DNA from: Actinernus sp. WN-2022
Lineage: Eukaryota; Cnidaria; Anthozoa; Actiniaria; Actinernidae
Length of the DNA: 64,000 bases
Assembly (NCBI GenBank): GCA_030867875.1
Contig: JAOWCC010001634.1
Span: forward strand, 31,453,867 to 31,517,866
Reading direction: 5' to 3'
Shown here: piece after piece, positions 11,453 through 22,403 of the stretch
Layout of the letters: every line of letters starts with the position of its first letter
Numbering within the stretch: position 1 is the stretch's first letter
Translations under genes and position numbers: made by a program
Notes under the pieces: model-generated
Databases searched by the model: none
What the model saw: the letters and a program-made list of their open reading frames with translations, nothing else
Told to the model about the DNA's origin: nothing

Positions 11453-12065
11453 CATCGCGCAGAATGACTGGACACTCTATTGTCTAATTACCTAATTTGC
11501 ACATTCTGTGATCATTGAAGCGCGCGGTAAGTTCAAAATCTTCGATCTGATTACAAGAGAATGGAGCGAAATCAGCCGACCTCTTCCATTAAAAGGCGGT
11601 TTTGTTTCACTTATACATAAACTGTCCTCGATTTATAGGCTGCAAATGTTTCTTTAGATAATAAATATACTTCATACCAAAGTTTGGTGCAATGTATTAA
11701 AGGGAAGTGGTGTCCGTTTTTATTTGAAAATAGGGTAGTTTTAGCTAAATCTTGACTGAAACCAAACTTCACACAGTAATTTTAACGTTTTGCATTCGGA
11801 ATAGTCATGATTTATAACCTGCAAATGGAAGATATTTTCCAATATTCAGCAATTGCGATGAAACATTCTACGAATTTCAATCATAGATGGGGTCCGTTTT
11901 AACTTTTTTTTGGGAATGAGCTAGTTTCAGATTATGCTTCATTAGAATTCAGAAAGACAATAACGCGGCAACGAGCACTCGGCCATGAACTTTCCTTAAA
12001 CTCCGCCTCCTTACTATCCCCAGGGAGGTTGTTGTACAACAGTATTCCCTAGGGCTGTCTGCTTT

Positions 12066-12404
12066 TCTAAAGTTAAACTTGAAGCGATTGGCCGAGTCAG
12101 TTTAATAAAACAACAGCCGGCTGTGTTCTTCAAGAATAACTGACACCTTGAATTATTAAACCTTTACAGAGTAATGGAAGGGTTCCATCCAGTCTATTGT
12201 GAGACGGTAAACTTTTTTTAAGTTGAACTAGAAGCGCTTGGCCGAGTCGATCAGTATAATCAACCAACAGCCGACTGTGTTCTTCAAGAATAACTGACTC
12301 CCTTGGATTATTAAACATTTACAGAGTCTGTTGTGGGACGGTAAAGCTTTTATTAAGTTGAACTAGAAGCGCTTGGCCGAGTCAGTTTAATCAAACAACA
12401 GAGT
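12066..12404. repeat. imperfect tandem repeat of about 140-150 bp, 2.4 copies
   Basis: The block AAGCGCTTGGCCGAGTC, then CAACAGCC, GTTCTTCAAGAATAACTGAC and ATTATTAAAC recurs at about 12085, 12237 and 12369 (the last partial). The same TTGAACTAGAAG-CTTGGCCGAGTCAG segment reappears at 15005-15032, on the far side of the 75-bp satellite. The two copies therefore bracket the satellite. Confidence 0.75.
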
Positions 12405-12538
12405 TTTGAATTGAGCGCCGCCGATTGTTTCACTGTGCATTCTTACCGAAACTGATTCTTCTACCAAGAGTTTCGTATTGAGCGCCGTTTGTTTAACTTA
12501 GCGTTCTGTTAGCGTTAAAATAAAGTAAGTAACTTTAT
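12405..12538. repeat. 75-bp minisatellite, left part (about 1.5 units)
   Basis: Units of the type AGTTTTGAATTGAGCGCC, GATTGTTTAACTTAGCG and TTCTGTTAGCG, the same as the main array at 13787-14987. It stops at the TTAA site where the 12543-13666 element begins. Confidence 0.8.
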
Positions 12539-12542
12539 TTAA

Positions 12543-13666
12543 AGACCCTGTGTCCGAGCCCATGGTGCTTTGCGCCAATGTTATGATTAGTTTGTTTATC
12601 AACGGCCGCATAAATTAAATGCCAGCTTTTAGGCGAACTAAAATGCTCTCGATTGTTTATAAATTTCATAAAAGAAGTACACATATACTTTGGATAACGA
12701 ATTTCATAATTTCTACCGGATTAGAAACCCAATCGAGCCCACGAATTTTCTACGGATTTTCTACTGATTTTAACAGTACTCCGTCGGCAGGAAGCCAGTT
12801 GTTCTGTCTTTAGATTCTAATTAGATTTACGAGTGCGACTTTTCACAAGTCTACAAGCAAACACATACTCTTTCTACCTTGTTTTCATGTTTCCAGTATT
12901 GCTTAGCTGTATTTGAAGATCTCTACTTTCCTTGCGAATGATATATTTTGAGTGTAAAATGAAATGTCGACTCGTACTCGCACTCGAGTCAAACTCACAG
13001 CGAAGTAACTCGGCAGATTGGACTTTGACCCGCGATCGTAGTTTTGGTAGCAAGACTTTCTGGACGTACTGGAGGATGAAAAAAAAGGTTAAGGACATTG
13101 CTTTCTCTGCTAATAAAAATGCAAAACATATACAGATAAGTCGTAACACCTCAGTGGAGCTTAGCCATGCGAAATTATAATTACGAATGATCTTGATGCC
13201 AGAAGTGGTTGCGCGATGCTTTGTGCTTTGTATTTCCAACGAAGCCCGCCGGTACATTAGTGCAGCAAATCCCCGGGAAACTCACGTAGTAGTCCTTTTG
13301 AACCACAAGTGTTCTCTTGTAGATCTAGAGAAAGTAAAATGTGGACTGCTGAAGGATTATTTGTCGAGTCGCTTCGCCTCGCTGTCTCGGTCCTTTCTCC
13401 GGAATTCCTCTACTCGCCACTCTAGATCGGGATTCGAAGAAATATTCGAACTAAAGTTTCATTTTAAAAAGAATATATTCAAAAGTTAAGATAAAAGAAA
13501 GTCAGTTAAGCATATATACCTATGAATAATTACACGATGGCCCAAACTAGGGATGGATTTCGAAAGATTCGAGAGTCACATAACAACAACAACGTTCTTT
13601 CTGATTTTCGTAGCCTACGGAAATGATTTGCGCGCGCAAAGCACCATGGGCTCGGACACAGGGTCT
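12543..13666. mobile_element. 1124-bp TTAA-flanked element inside the minisatellite region
   Basis: The ends AGACCCTGTGTCCGAGCCCA and its complement form inverted repeats of about 34 bp, flanked by TTAA at 12539-12542 and 13667-13670. TTAA plus 5'-AG ends suggests a Kolobok-like non-autonomous element. The interior has overlapping open frames on both strands (12874-13257, 12932-13180, 13187-13489) but no recognisable transposase. Confidence 0.75.
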
Positions 13667-13699
13667 TTAAGTGTCAGATGTATATAGCTTTGCAACTAA

Positions 13700-13786
13700 C
13701 TGGGGACACTAGTCCTACGATTTTACGTCCTTATCCGAGAAGACGTGAAGGTCTAACCATTTGCAGTTGTTTCACAAAGATCGTTC
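13700..13786. repeat. SINE-body-like segment leading into the satellite
   Basis: CGTCCTTATCCGAGAAGACG and TTGTTTCACAAAGA are shared with the tRNA-derived SINE body at about 45795-45860. Confidence 0.55.
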
Positions 13787-14987
13787 TTATCGAAACTGAT
13801 TCTTTCACCGAGAGTTTTGGATTGAGCGCCGATTGTTTAACTTAGCGTTCTGTTAGCGTTCTTACAGAAACTGATTCTTTCACCAAGAGTTTTGAATTGA
13901 GTGTCGATTGTTTAACTTATAGGGTTCGATCTATAAGCGTTCTTACCGAAACTGATTCTTACACCAAGAGATTTGAATTGAGCGCCGATTGCTTAACTTA
14001 GCGTTCTCTTAGCGTTCTTACCGAAACTGATTCTTACACCAAGAGTTTTGAATTGAGCGCCGATTGTTTAACTTAGCGTTCTTACCGAAACTGATTCTTA
14101 CACCAAGAGTTTTGAATTGAGCGCCGATTGTTTAACTAAGCGTTCTGTTAGCATAATCTTCCCGAAACTGATTCTTTCACCAAGAGTTTTGAATTGAGCG
14201 CCGATTGTTTAACTTAGCGTTCTGTTAGCGTTCTTACCGAAACTGATTCTTACACCAAGAGTTTTGAATTGAGCGCCGATTGTTTAACTTAGCGTTCTGT
14301 TAGCGTTCTTCCCGAAATTTATTCTTACACCAAGAGTTTTGAATTGAGCGCCGATTGTTTAACTTAGGGTTCTGTTAGCATTCTTCCCGAAACTTATTCT
14401 TTCACCAAGAGTTTTGAATTGAGCGCCGATTGTTTAACTTCGCGTTCTGTTAGCGTTCTTCCCGAAACTAATTCTTACACCAAGAGTTTTGAATTGACGG
14501 CGCCGATGTTTAACTTAGCGTTCTGTTAGCGTTCTTACCGAAACTTATTCTTACACCAAGAGTTTTGAATTGAGCGCCGATTGTTTAACTTAGCGTTCTG
14601 TTAGCGTTCTTCCCGAAACTGATTCTTACACCAAGAGTTTTGAATTGAGCGCCGATTGTTTAACTTAGCATTCTGTTAGCGTTCTTACCGAAACTGATTC
14701 TTACAACAAGAGTTTTGAATTGAGCGCCGATTGTTTAACTTAGCGTTCTGTTAGCGTTCTTACCGAAACTGATTCTTACACCAAGAGTTTTGAATTGAGC
14801 GTCGATTGTTTAACTTAGCGTTCTGTTAGCGTTCTTCCCGAAACTGATTCTTACACCAAGAGTTTTGAAATGAGCGCCGATTGTTTAACTTAGCATTCTG
14901 TTAGCGTTCTTACCGAAACTGATTCTTACACCAAGAGTTTTGAATTGAGCGCCGATTGTTTAACTTAGCGTTCTTACCGAAGTAGAC
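13787..14987. repeat. 75-bp minisatellite, main array (about 16 units)
   Basis: Head-to-tail units of about 75 bp: ACCGAAACTGATTCTTACAC, CAAGAGTTTTGAATTGAGCG, CCGATTGTTTAACTTAGCG, TTCTGTTAGCGTTCTT. Units differ by a few substitutions, and some lack TTCTGTTAGCG. With no spacer/repeat alternation this is a minisatellite and not a CRISPR array. Confidence 0.95.
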
Positions 14988-15448
14988 GGTAATTTTTTTT
15001 TAAATTGAACTAGAAGCTCTTGGCCGAGTCAGTTTTGTGAAACAAAATCATAACATAAAACCGCGAGGGTTTTCAAAGCTGCTATGTCTCTTTCAAACGA
15101 TTACGTTCAAATCGTATCACAAACAAGTTTGAACACAGATTCCATGCACATGCTTTAAGATTGAAAGTTCTGATCAAAATAAAACTCACAGTCGATAAGC
15201 TTTAATTTTATGTGGATTAAGTAATGATACTTAGAGTTGGTTCTAATTAATGCTTCTGCATGTTACTTTTATTGATAACTCTCTGGAGCATTTGTGTACA
15301 AGTTTTATCTATCAATCAACGTGAGACTGACAGGTTTGGCTTTGCGTTGAAGTGACGTAAATAATTTCACGTGGCTGCTTGGATCAATCAAAAATCGTTT
15401 TCCACGGTCTATTGTGTAAGGGCAGCTCATTTGAATATGTCCATGAAA

Positions 15449-15656
15449 CAAAGGTCATTCTGCGCGATGCTTGATTTGTCGTTTTTAAGCTGGGAATTTC
15501 TCCATTTTTAAGAAAGGTTTTGTCAAAAGACTTCCAAATAATGCTTTCCCGCCCAGAGATTGATAACCACCGGGAATTTTGGATCAATTGGAGCATCTTT
15601 TCGGGGAAAAATCGAGGCATAAGGTAAGCGTATTGAAATAACGGTTTCCTGCCTTT
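15449..15656. repeat. dispersed repeat R1, inverted copy with the empty insertion site
   Basis: Reverse complement of 10997-11183 plus 11453-11467, without the 269-bp hairpin. It supplies the reference for the insertion at 11184-11452. Confidence 0.85.
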
Positions 15657-15660
15657 CTAA

Positions 15661-15894
15661 TATATATATAGTACAGAGTAAACAAGAAAAAGAGCGAGCT
15701 AGAAAACGTACTAAAACAGGTCCCAGAGCGCTAAAATTGAAATATGATACTTACGGACACTTGATAACACAAGACAAGTTCTTCAAAGTTCAATATTTTA
15801 TTGTTTTCATTTTTTTCTAGTACACGATATCTGATACGGGAAAACAGTATTAGTCACACAGTGCAGATACAGAACTTGGGCTGCCTGTGATGCT
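15661..15894. repeat. dispersed repeat R2, inverted copy
   Basis: Reverse complement of 6713-6946 (for example AAGAAAAAGAGCGAGCTAG here). It directly adjoins R1, whereas R1 and R2 are about 4 kb apart at the other locus. Confidence 0.8.
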
Positions 15895-15929
15895 ACTTTG
15901 GCAACCGTACACCCTCTACAAGTATCTCT

Positions 15930-16037
15930 CTATTTATTCTGTATGTATATCATTAATTTGTTTTAAATCTATTTTGTCAAAAATGTAAAACCTATAAACA
16001 AGTGTGTAATAAAATTGAACTTGAACTTGAACTTGAA
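15930..16037 (+). repeat. LINE 3' tail with TTGAAC hexamer repeats
   Basis: AT-rich sequence ends in AATAAAATTGAACTTGAAC with further TTGAAC units, like 880-943. The short open frame made of Leu-Glu repeats here is the translated hexamer. Confidence 0.55.
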
Positions 16038-16154
16038 CTACAACGGGAACTCGAGCGGGAGAGACTTGTGTTTACAATTCCAAGATGGAGGATCAGGAAC
16101 GCGTGCCGAGAGCGCATGCTCAATAGCAAGCGACCGCATACAACTACACTACTG
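16036..16154 (-). mobile_element. Gypsy 3' LTR-like fragment
   Basis: ACAACGGGAACTCGAGCGGG through AACTACACTACTGG matches 29903-30023 almost base for base. It lies beyond the 3' end of the minus-strand Gypsy coding region, as a 3' LTR should. The distal part of the LTR is replaced here by a LINE tail, so the copy is partial. Confidence 0.55.
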
Positions 16155-16197
16155 GCGTGGCCACTTTTCTTTCCTGTCTCCTTATCTAAGTAAATAA

Positions 16198-17339
16198 CGG
16201 ACGGTACAAAGTGCAGGTTGCAGGTTGGGTGCAGGTTGAGTGCAGGTTGACAGTTTTCGATTGATAAATGAAATATATCAATAGATAAATAAAATAAATA
16301 ATAAATCAGTTAATATAAATAGATAAATATAATTTATTAATTAATTAAATAAAAATCGAACAAAAAAACTCAATATGTCATAAAATCTTGTGTATTTCCC
16401 TAGAATTGAATCGCACATCAACGAAACTTAAGCACAGCAACGCCTATACTCTAAAAGAACAAGGTGTGTCAATCATATTATGACGTCATCGGTCACGTGA
16501 TTAAGCAGTAAATCGTGGGGCGGAGGCGGCCGTGGGGGCTTGCTGTCAATTACGTCCTTTGTCGCTTGAAGCCTTAATTCTTGCCCTAATTCATTCAATT
16601 TGAATTTTATGAACAGTCAAGTGCAAGTATAGCGATACGTCGATCTTGTATATAAACAATTAACGTCCTTTACATGTTTGCATATACTCATGGTACTTAG
16701 CGATTTGATTTGGGCCTCACAACGGTACATCCAACGTCTCATTCTACTTCCAAATCAGATCACGGAACATACCCGGAATAAAACCTGGAACACACCCGGA
16801 ACACCCGACAAAATTATAAAAAAAAAAAATGAAAAAATATACATCCCTAGAGCCTCTACCGTGGCATCCCAGTCACTTTTAAACTTCCGCAATTACGTCA
16901 TGCCACTGGTGCTAAATGACGTGATAACTATTTCATCGCCTAAAATAGCTTGCAGCGAAGTATAATGTTTTAGCTGCTCGCTCAGAATTTTAACCTACTC
17001 CGCTTTTGACCCCAGTAAATACACACGATTTACTGCTTAATCACGTGACCGATGACGTCACATAATACGATCGTTTAGAGTATAGACGTTGCTGTGCTTA
17101 AAGTTTCGTTGATGTGCGATTCGATTTCAGGGAAATACACACGATTTTCTGACATATTAAGTTTTTTTGTTCGACTTTCATTTAATTAATTAATAAATTT
17201 TATTTATCTATTTATATTTGCTAATTTATTATTTATTTTATTTATCTATTGATATATTTCATTTATCAATCGAAAACTGTCAACCTGCACTCAACCTGCA
17301 CCCAACCTGCAACCTGCACCCTGCACTTTGTACCGTCCG
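16198..17339. mobile_element. 1142-bp long-TIR MITE (Mutator-like)
   Basis: Terminal inverted repeats of about 320 bp start CGGACGGTACAAAGTGCAGG. They contain short TGCAGGTTG repeats and reach TGACGTCATCGGTCACGTGA. A 9-bp flank AGTAAATAA (16189-16197) versus AATAAATAA (17340-17348) differs at one base. Very long TIRs with 9-bp duplications fit Mutator-like elements. The centre has an open frame (16678-16965) with no recognised domain. It sits between the Gypsy coding end and its LTR-like end. Confidence 0.75.
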
Positions 17340-17581
17340 AATAAATAACATTAATGGAATAATTACTATTCCAGCGTAACAGAACAGCTAAAATGTTTCA
17401 GTAACATAACATAATTGTATGGCTGGGAGACAATTCCCTAGTAGCATAATCGTTACTTTCAAACAGACCTATAACGTTATTATCTAGAACGTATATAAAC
17501 GTGTTTATAGTCCCGTATATAGAATTCGAATATCATGTAGACTGCGGGTTGCTTCTAGACCGCTACTGAGGCCGCTTTAGT

Positions 17582-18278
17582 TCAGAAATACGTGTAGTAG
17601 TCCTTTAGGTGTTGCGGGGCGAAGCGTTGTCTTGTCGAATGTCTAAGCTGAGTACTGCTGCCATCGTCTTCGGGACAGTCGTGGGGAACTGCTGCATTTC
17701 TATGGTCACACTGAGTGAAAGAACTTGGCTTGGGTTGGTCAGCGTAAATGAGGGGACCAACGTCATGTAGAGCGGGAAATTCTGAAGTGGGCAGTGCTGA
17801 TATCTCTTGTGGGATAGAGGGGGGCGGTGGAGGCGAAGGCGTTGAACGCGCGTGGTCCTGTAGAGTGGACAGCTCATCATCGGAACAGTCACCTGTGTCG
17901 TCTTGACTTGTGTTTGTGGTATTGTTTCCGCAGTTGGTGAGTACTTTGTAACAATCGCACATTTTCACGCGATATGAGAAGTTTCGTAGTTGTGAGCCAA
18001 CAAATTTTCGGATATTGCACCATGTACCTTCCACGGAGACGACAATATATCGGTTACGACTTCGCGACTTATTGCGGTCTGAGTGGAGATATACTAAGTC
18101 TCCTACTGCGATCGACAGTACGTTGGCTAGCTTGCCTCGCGATCGAGGGGCTTTCGATTTCTCACTATGAGAATGGTTTTCCTGCCGTCGTTCATGTTGC
18201 TTGAGTATTAGTTCTTGGTCGGAAAGTGGTATCTGAGTACTATATAGTAAATTGGTCTCTCTGAGTCCACATTTCCCT
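17582..18278 (-). pseudogene. Ty3/Gypsy pol 3' end: integrase C-terminal part and tail
   Basis: Read on the minus strand from 18278. The frame contains STQIPLSDQELI, then VGDLVYLHSDRNKS followed by a YIVV segment, an integrase C-terminal small-barrel type sequence. A Ser/Pro-rich tail follows, and STRQRFAPQHLKDYYTYF ends at the stop at 17582. It continues the integrase core at 21427-21697, from which it is separated by a LINE and a G-tract element. Start codons inside this stretch are not real starts. Confidence 0.75.
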
Positions 18279-18287
18279 GGCTGATAC

Positions 18288-18877
18288 CCGGGGGGGGGAG
18301 GGGGGTACTCCTGTTTGTGACGTACTATGTATGTGCCACCCGGGTGGGTCAGGGTTTTGAGCTCAGTTTGGGCAGGTAGGGTCAGGGTTTTGACCTGATT
18401 TGGGCAGATCAGGGTCAGGATTGGAGTATAATTTGGGTGCAGGCAGGGTCGGGGTTCAGTATTTTTTAGGCAGTTAGGGTTCAGTCTTTTTTAGCTACTA
18501 TGTCGAAAAAAATACATTCTGTTGCCGCATTTTGATCGCCTGTCCACATGCAAGCACTGAGGTTCCCTTACATTGTGACGCCGCTAATTCGTACTTCAGT
18601 ACTTATCTATGTACTCCATCTGCTGATTTGTTTACCCAATACCACGTCCCGACTTGAAATGTTCCGTATTTTGCATGCAATCGCGGTACGCGGTATACCG
18701 GCCGGGATATATATCCGAGCGTGTTTTTAAAACAATTTAAAGAAGGGGCATTAAGGGTTTTTTCCCTAAAAAGGGGGCAATCAGGGTTTTGGAGCTCGGA
18801 TTGGGTCAAACAGGGTCAGGGTTTGAGTCTCTTGGCCTCACATACATACCCATTTTTCATGTAAGTACCCCCACCGG
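18288..18877. mobile_element. 590-bp G-tract element with 9-bp direct repeats
   Basis: Left end CCGGGGGGGGGGAGGGGGG then TACTC; right end GTACCCCCACCGG. GGCTGATAC occurs directly at both borders (18279-18287 and 18878-18886), a plausible 9-bp target duplication. The interior carries degenerate tandem motifs such as GGGTCAGGGTTTTGA. It resembles the element at 46528-46938. It separates Gypsy sequence from the 5' edge of the LINE at 18887. Confidence 0.65.
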
Positions 18878-18886
18878 GGCTGATAC

Positions 18887-21426
18887 ACCGCGCGATCAAT
18901 CTAAGTAAAACAAGAAACTCGAAGCCAGATTGGTTTGACGAAGAATGCAGTACAGAGAAGGAGAATCTGAAATCACTAGGGCATAAAGTCTGCAGCAGTC
19001 CTGACGATGGTGAGCTAAGGACGAACCTATTCATAAAAAAGAAGCGTTTTAAAAAGTTGTGTAAAAATAAGAAAGCCCATACAATCAATGCTCGCCTGAA
19101 AGAGCTAGATTTCAAAAATCCAAAGAAACTATGGAGGAAATTAAAAAACATTTTCCAAATAGGCAAAAATCGGGACAAACAGTGCTACCCAGTGGAATTA
19201 GAAGAATATTTATTTCACAAACATTTTAAAGAACAAAATATTTCTGAAATAAACCCTATACCTAGCAGTCCCACAGAGCAAGGTCCATTAGACTACGAAA
19301 TAACAAATAAGGAGATCAGAGATGCCATAAATAAACTAAAGAACAACAAAGCACCTGGGCACGACAACATTTTAAATGAAATTTTAAAATATGGCAAAGA
19401 TAGTCTAATACTACCATTAAGATCACTCTTCAATATAATTCTAGCCTCAGGCGAGTACCCTCAAGAATGGAATATGGGATTCATAATCCCCATTCATAAA
19501 AAGGGAGATCGTTCGGATGTAAATAACTACAGAGGCATTACTTTACTTTCCGCGCTAAGTAAAGTATTCACTTCAGTCCTCAACCATAGATTAACCGAAT
19601 ATTTGGAGAGTAATGACATTTAAAAAAAAGAATAGGGTGGTTTTAGAAAACACCACTCCACAGTGGATAGTATTTTTATACTAAAAACTCTCATCGACAA
19701 ATACGTTAAGAGTAAGCCTAAAAAGAAAAACAATGTTCTGTTTTCCTGTTTTGTTGATTTCAAAAAGGCATTTGATAGCATACCTAGGGAAAAACTATTT
19801 AACAAAATACAAAAAGCGGGAATCGAAGGTAATTTTTATAACGTTCTACGAACTATGTACTCAAATGACTTTTCAGCAGTTAAGATAGGTAATGTAAAAA
19901 CAGAGAAATTTAGATGCCATATTGGCGTTAAACAAGGCTGCATGCTTAGTCCTACGCTGTTTAACTTATTCATTAGTGACCTACCCGACAAATTCGAACA
20001 ATCGGGTGTCGAAGAGAGAGTCACACTAGGAAATAACAATATGAATTGCCTCCTTTACGCAGACGACTTAGTCCTGCTATCAACAACCTCTAAAGGCCTT
20101 CAAGATCATTTAAAGACACTTGAGGATTACTGTAACAGTAACCGTCTGGAGGTTAATATTACAAAAACTAAAGTAATGATCTTCAACAATAATGGCAAAA
20201 GAATGAATAACTACAAATTTTACTTTAAAAACAATCAATTAATAAATACCCAAATGTATAAATACCTTGGTCTCACCCTAAGTACATTCGGTAATTTTAG
20301 TTTAGCCAAACAAGAACTAAAAAAACTGCGATGAAGGCATTGTACAAAATAAGGAAGGAAACCGGTGTCCACTTCAGATCGAACATAAGTCTATCTATAA
20401 AACTATTTGACACGCTAGTTAAACCAATCTTACTCTACGGGAGTGAAATATGGGGAGCGGATGATAAAGACCGCCTGATTCAAAATGACCCACTCGAGAA
20501 CGTACATGTAAAATTTTGTAAAATGTTGCTTGGTACCAGTAAAACATCTGCCAACAATGGATGCAGAGCGGAACTGTGTAGATATCCAATTAAATTAGAA
20601 TCTACTTTTAGAAGCATTAAATATTGGTCAAAGTTAATAACAAAGGAAAATTTTGAGCTTTCAAAAATTGCCTATATAGATTGTCTCCAGTCCCCAAAAC
20701 CAGTATTCTGGGGAGAAAAAATAAGACATAAAATCTATAAACTTGGCTTTGGTCATATCTGGCTATCGCAACAAGACATATCTGATTACGAGGGATTCTT
20801 AATTCAAATTAAATTGAGATTACAAGACATGGAATACCAACATTGGCTAAGTGACGTATTTAACGACCAAAGAAAAAATCCCCACCACCGCAACAAACTT
20901 AGAACATATAGATTGTTTAAAACGGATTACAAAGTAGAAAAATATCTCAAGGCTGTCCCTAATATAAATCATAGAGTTGCTCTTACAAAACTCAGAATAA
21001 GTAATCACTGCCTACAAATCGAAAGAGGGAGGTACACTAGGCCCTACACGAAACTGGAAGATAGAATATGCCCCACCTGTAATAAAAACTTAGAAGACGA
21101 GTTCCACTTCATTGTTAAATGTGAAACGTACGATACGATAAGAAACGATTTTTATTACACCCTTAAAATTAATACAAAATACAATACAAGTTATATGTCT
21201 GATGACCATTTATTTAATTTGGTCATAAATCCACCCATGGAAGTAGCTCGTTTTGCAGCAAAGTATGTCTATGAGAGCATGATCTTAAGATCATCAATTT
21301 TATCGATTTAGCATCTAAATGTTAATGTTTACACTAAATTATATTTTATTAGCGCTATATTCCAATGTACCATTTGTTGTGCAAGGAGCTAATAAAAATA
21401 TCTGTATCTGTATCTGTATCTGTATC
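18887..21426 (+). pseudogene. 5'-truncated LINE with reverse transcriptase, inserted in the Gypsy integrase
   Basis: A near-continuous non-LTR RT with few lesions. From 18900 it reads NSKPDWFDEEC, then a fingers region with KNNKAPGHDNILNEILKYG and IPIHKKGDRSDVNNYRGITL (19300-19545). A stop lies at 19621, followed by VDFKKAFDSIPREKL (19755-19800), GVKQGCMLSPTLFNLFISDL (19920-19985) and the catalytic YADD (about 20056-20067). A frameshift is at 20331. The C-terminal part includes ILLYGSEIWG and a zinc-knuckle-like CPTCNKNLEDEFHFIVKC (about 21070-21120), then a stop at 21311. The endonuclease domain is missing, as in 5'-truncated copies. The 3' end is an AT-rich tail of TCTGTA hexamers. The clade is uncertain. 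Confidence 0.85.
21401..21426 (+). repeat. TCTGTA hexamer tail of the LINE
   Basis: Four to five ATCTGT units end exactly where Gypsy integrase sequence resumes on the opposite strand. Confidence 0.85.
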
Positions 21427-22403
21427 GGATTCTAGAGTTCAGGCAAGCGGTAGCTATCGATAGGGTTTTTAAAGAGACCGGTCCTCCTTGGGGATCTTGC
21501 TTGAGGAGCTCATCTTCTAACTCTTGTACTGATTTTTCAGCGACAGGATTTTTGTTTGGATTTTTCACTCTTCCTATTTCTAGAGACATACGGTGACGTT
21601 GCAGTAGTTCGTCGTTTACTAGTGCTTTAAACGCCGGTGCGGGATCAGTTCGTATCACAGCAACAGGTCCGTCACGATAGGGCATAACTCGACGCATAAC
21701 CGGATTAGAGCATCGCGTAATGTATGATGACGCTCGTCGTCTATCAGTGTTGTTGTGGTGTACGAAGTTACAGTCTCTCTCGGCACTAGGATTAGTTGGC
21801 GGGAGCGTTTTATTACATCACAGGCGAATGAGACTCCAACTGCAGCTGGCGGGTCAGAAGTGGACTGTTCTACGATGGTGCGAGGAGTGTGACGGAGGGC
21901 TGCGCAAGCATGACAACCATCTGTTACGCAATCGATAGCTTTGTCTAGATCTAGAGCGTAGAAGTAGCGGCTCACTACTTTCTTGAGTTGGGTACTGGAA
22001 GGGTGACTGAGCTGTAAGTGCAGAGCAATGAGGAGTCCATGAAGGACTTGGCGTGGGACAATAATGTATTCACGTGTGGCGGTCAGCGGTTCGTCTCGCT
22101 TTACAATTAGGAGGCCGTCCTTAGCGATTGTCGCGACGTTTAAGTAACGTTTGACGTCCTTGATGTTTGTGAGCTTTTTAGAAGGGCGTGTACCTTGTGC
22201 GAGGTGAGCGTGGGTGCAGCGCAAGTCAGCGCATTCGGACTGAATTGATAACCACGACATTCTGCTTGTAAAGGGGAGTCTTGCAAGGCTAGATAACACA
22301 TCTTGGGATGATAGGAGTCGTGCCACGGACTCTTCAGTACGTTTGACAAAGTTGCAAATCTGACATGCCATGTCGTCGCAGTCCGGGGCATTACGACTTG
22401 CAA
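21427..22403 (-). pseudogene. Ty3/Gypsy integrase: zinc-binding and catalytic core
   Basis: Minus-strand reading. The HHCC zinc module is LHLQLSHPSSTQL to DGCHACAALRHTP near 21900-22010. Core residues of a DDE integrase follow: Asp in SFACDVIKRS (about 21830), Asp in AVIRTDPAPAF (21630-21660) and Glu in KNPVAEKSVQELE (21530-21560). A frameshift separates the first and second catalytic Asp. The LINE tail interrupts after CLNSRI. The continuation is at 17582-18278. Confidence 0.85.

Noticed and set aside
11165..11495. Mirror-image open frames on both strands
   Set aside because: They are translations of the two arms of the 269-bp hairpin.
13787..14987. Regular repeat array as a possible CRISPR
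   Set aside because: Units are head-to-tail 75-bp copies without unique spacers, and the context is eukaryotic.
16002..16197. Leu-Glu/Leu-Asn-rich open frames
   Set aside because: They translate TTGAAC hexamers of a LINE tail and adjoining LTR-like sequence.
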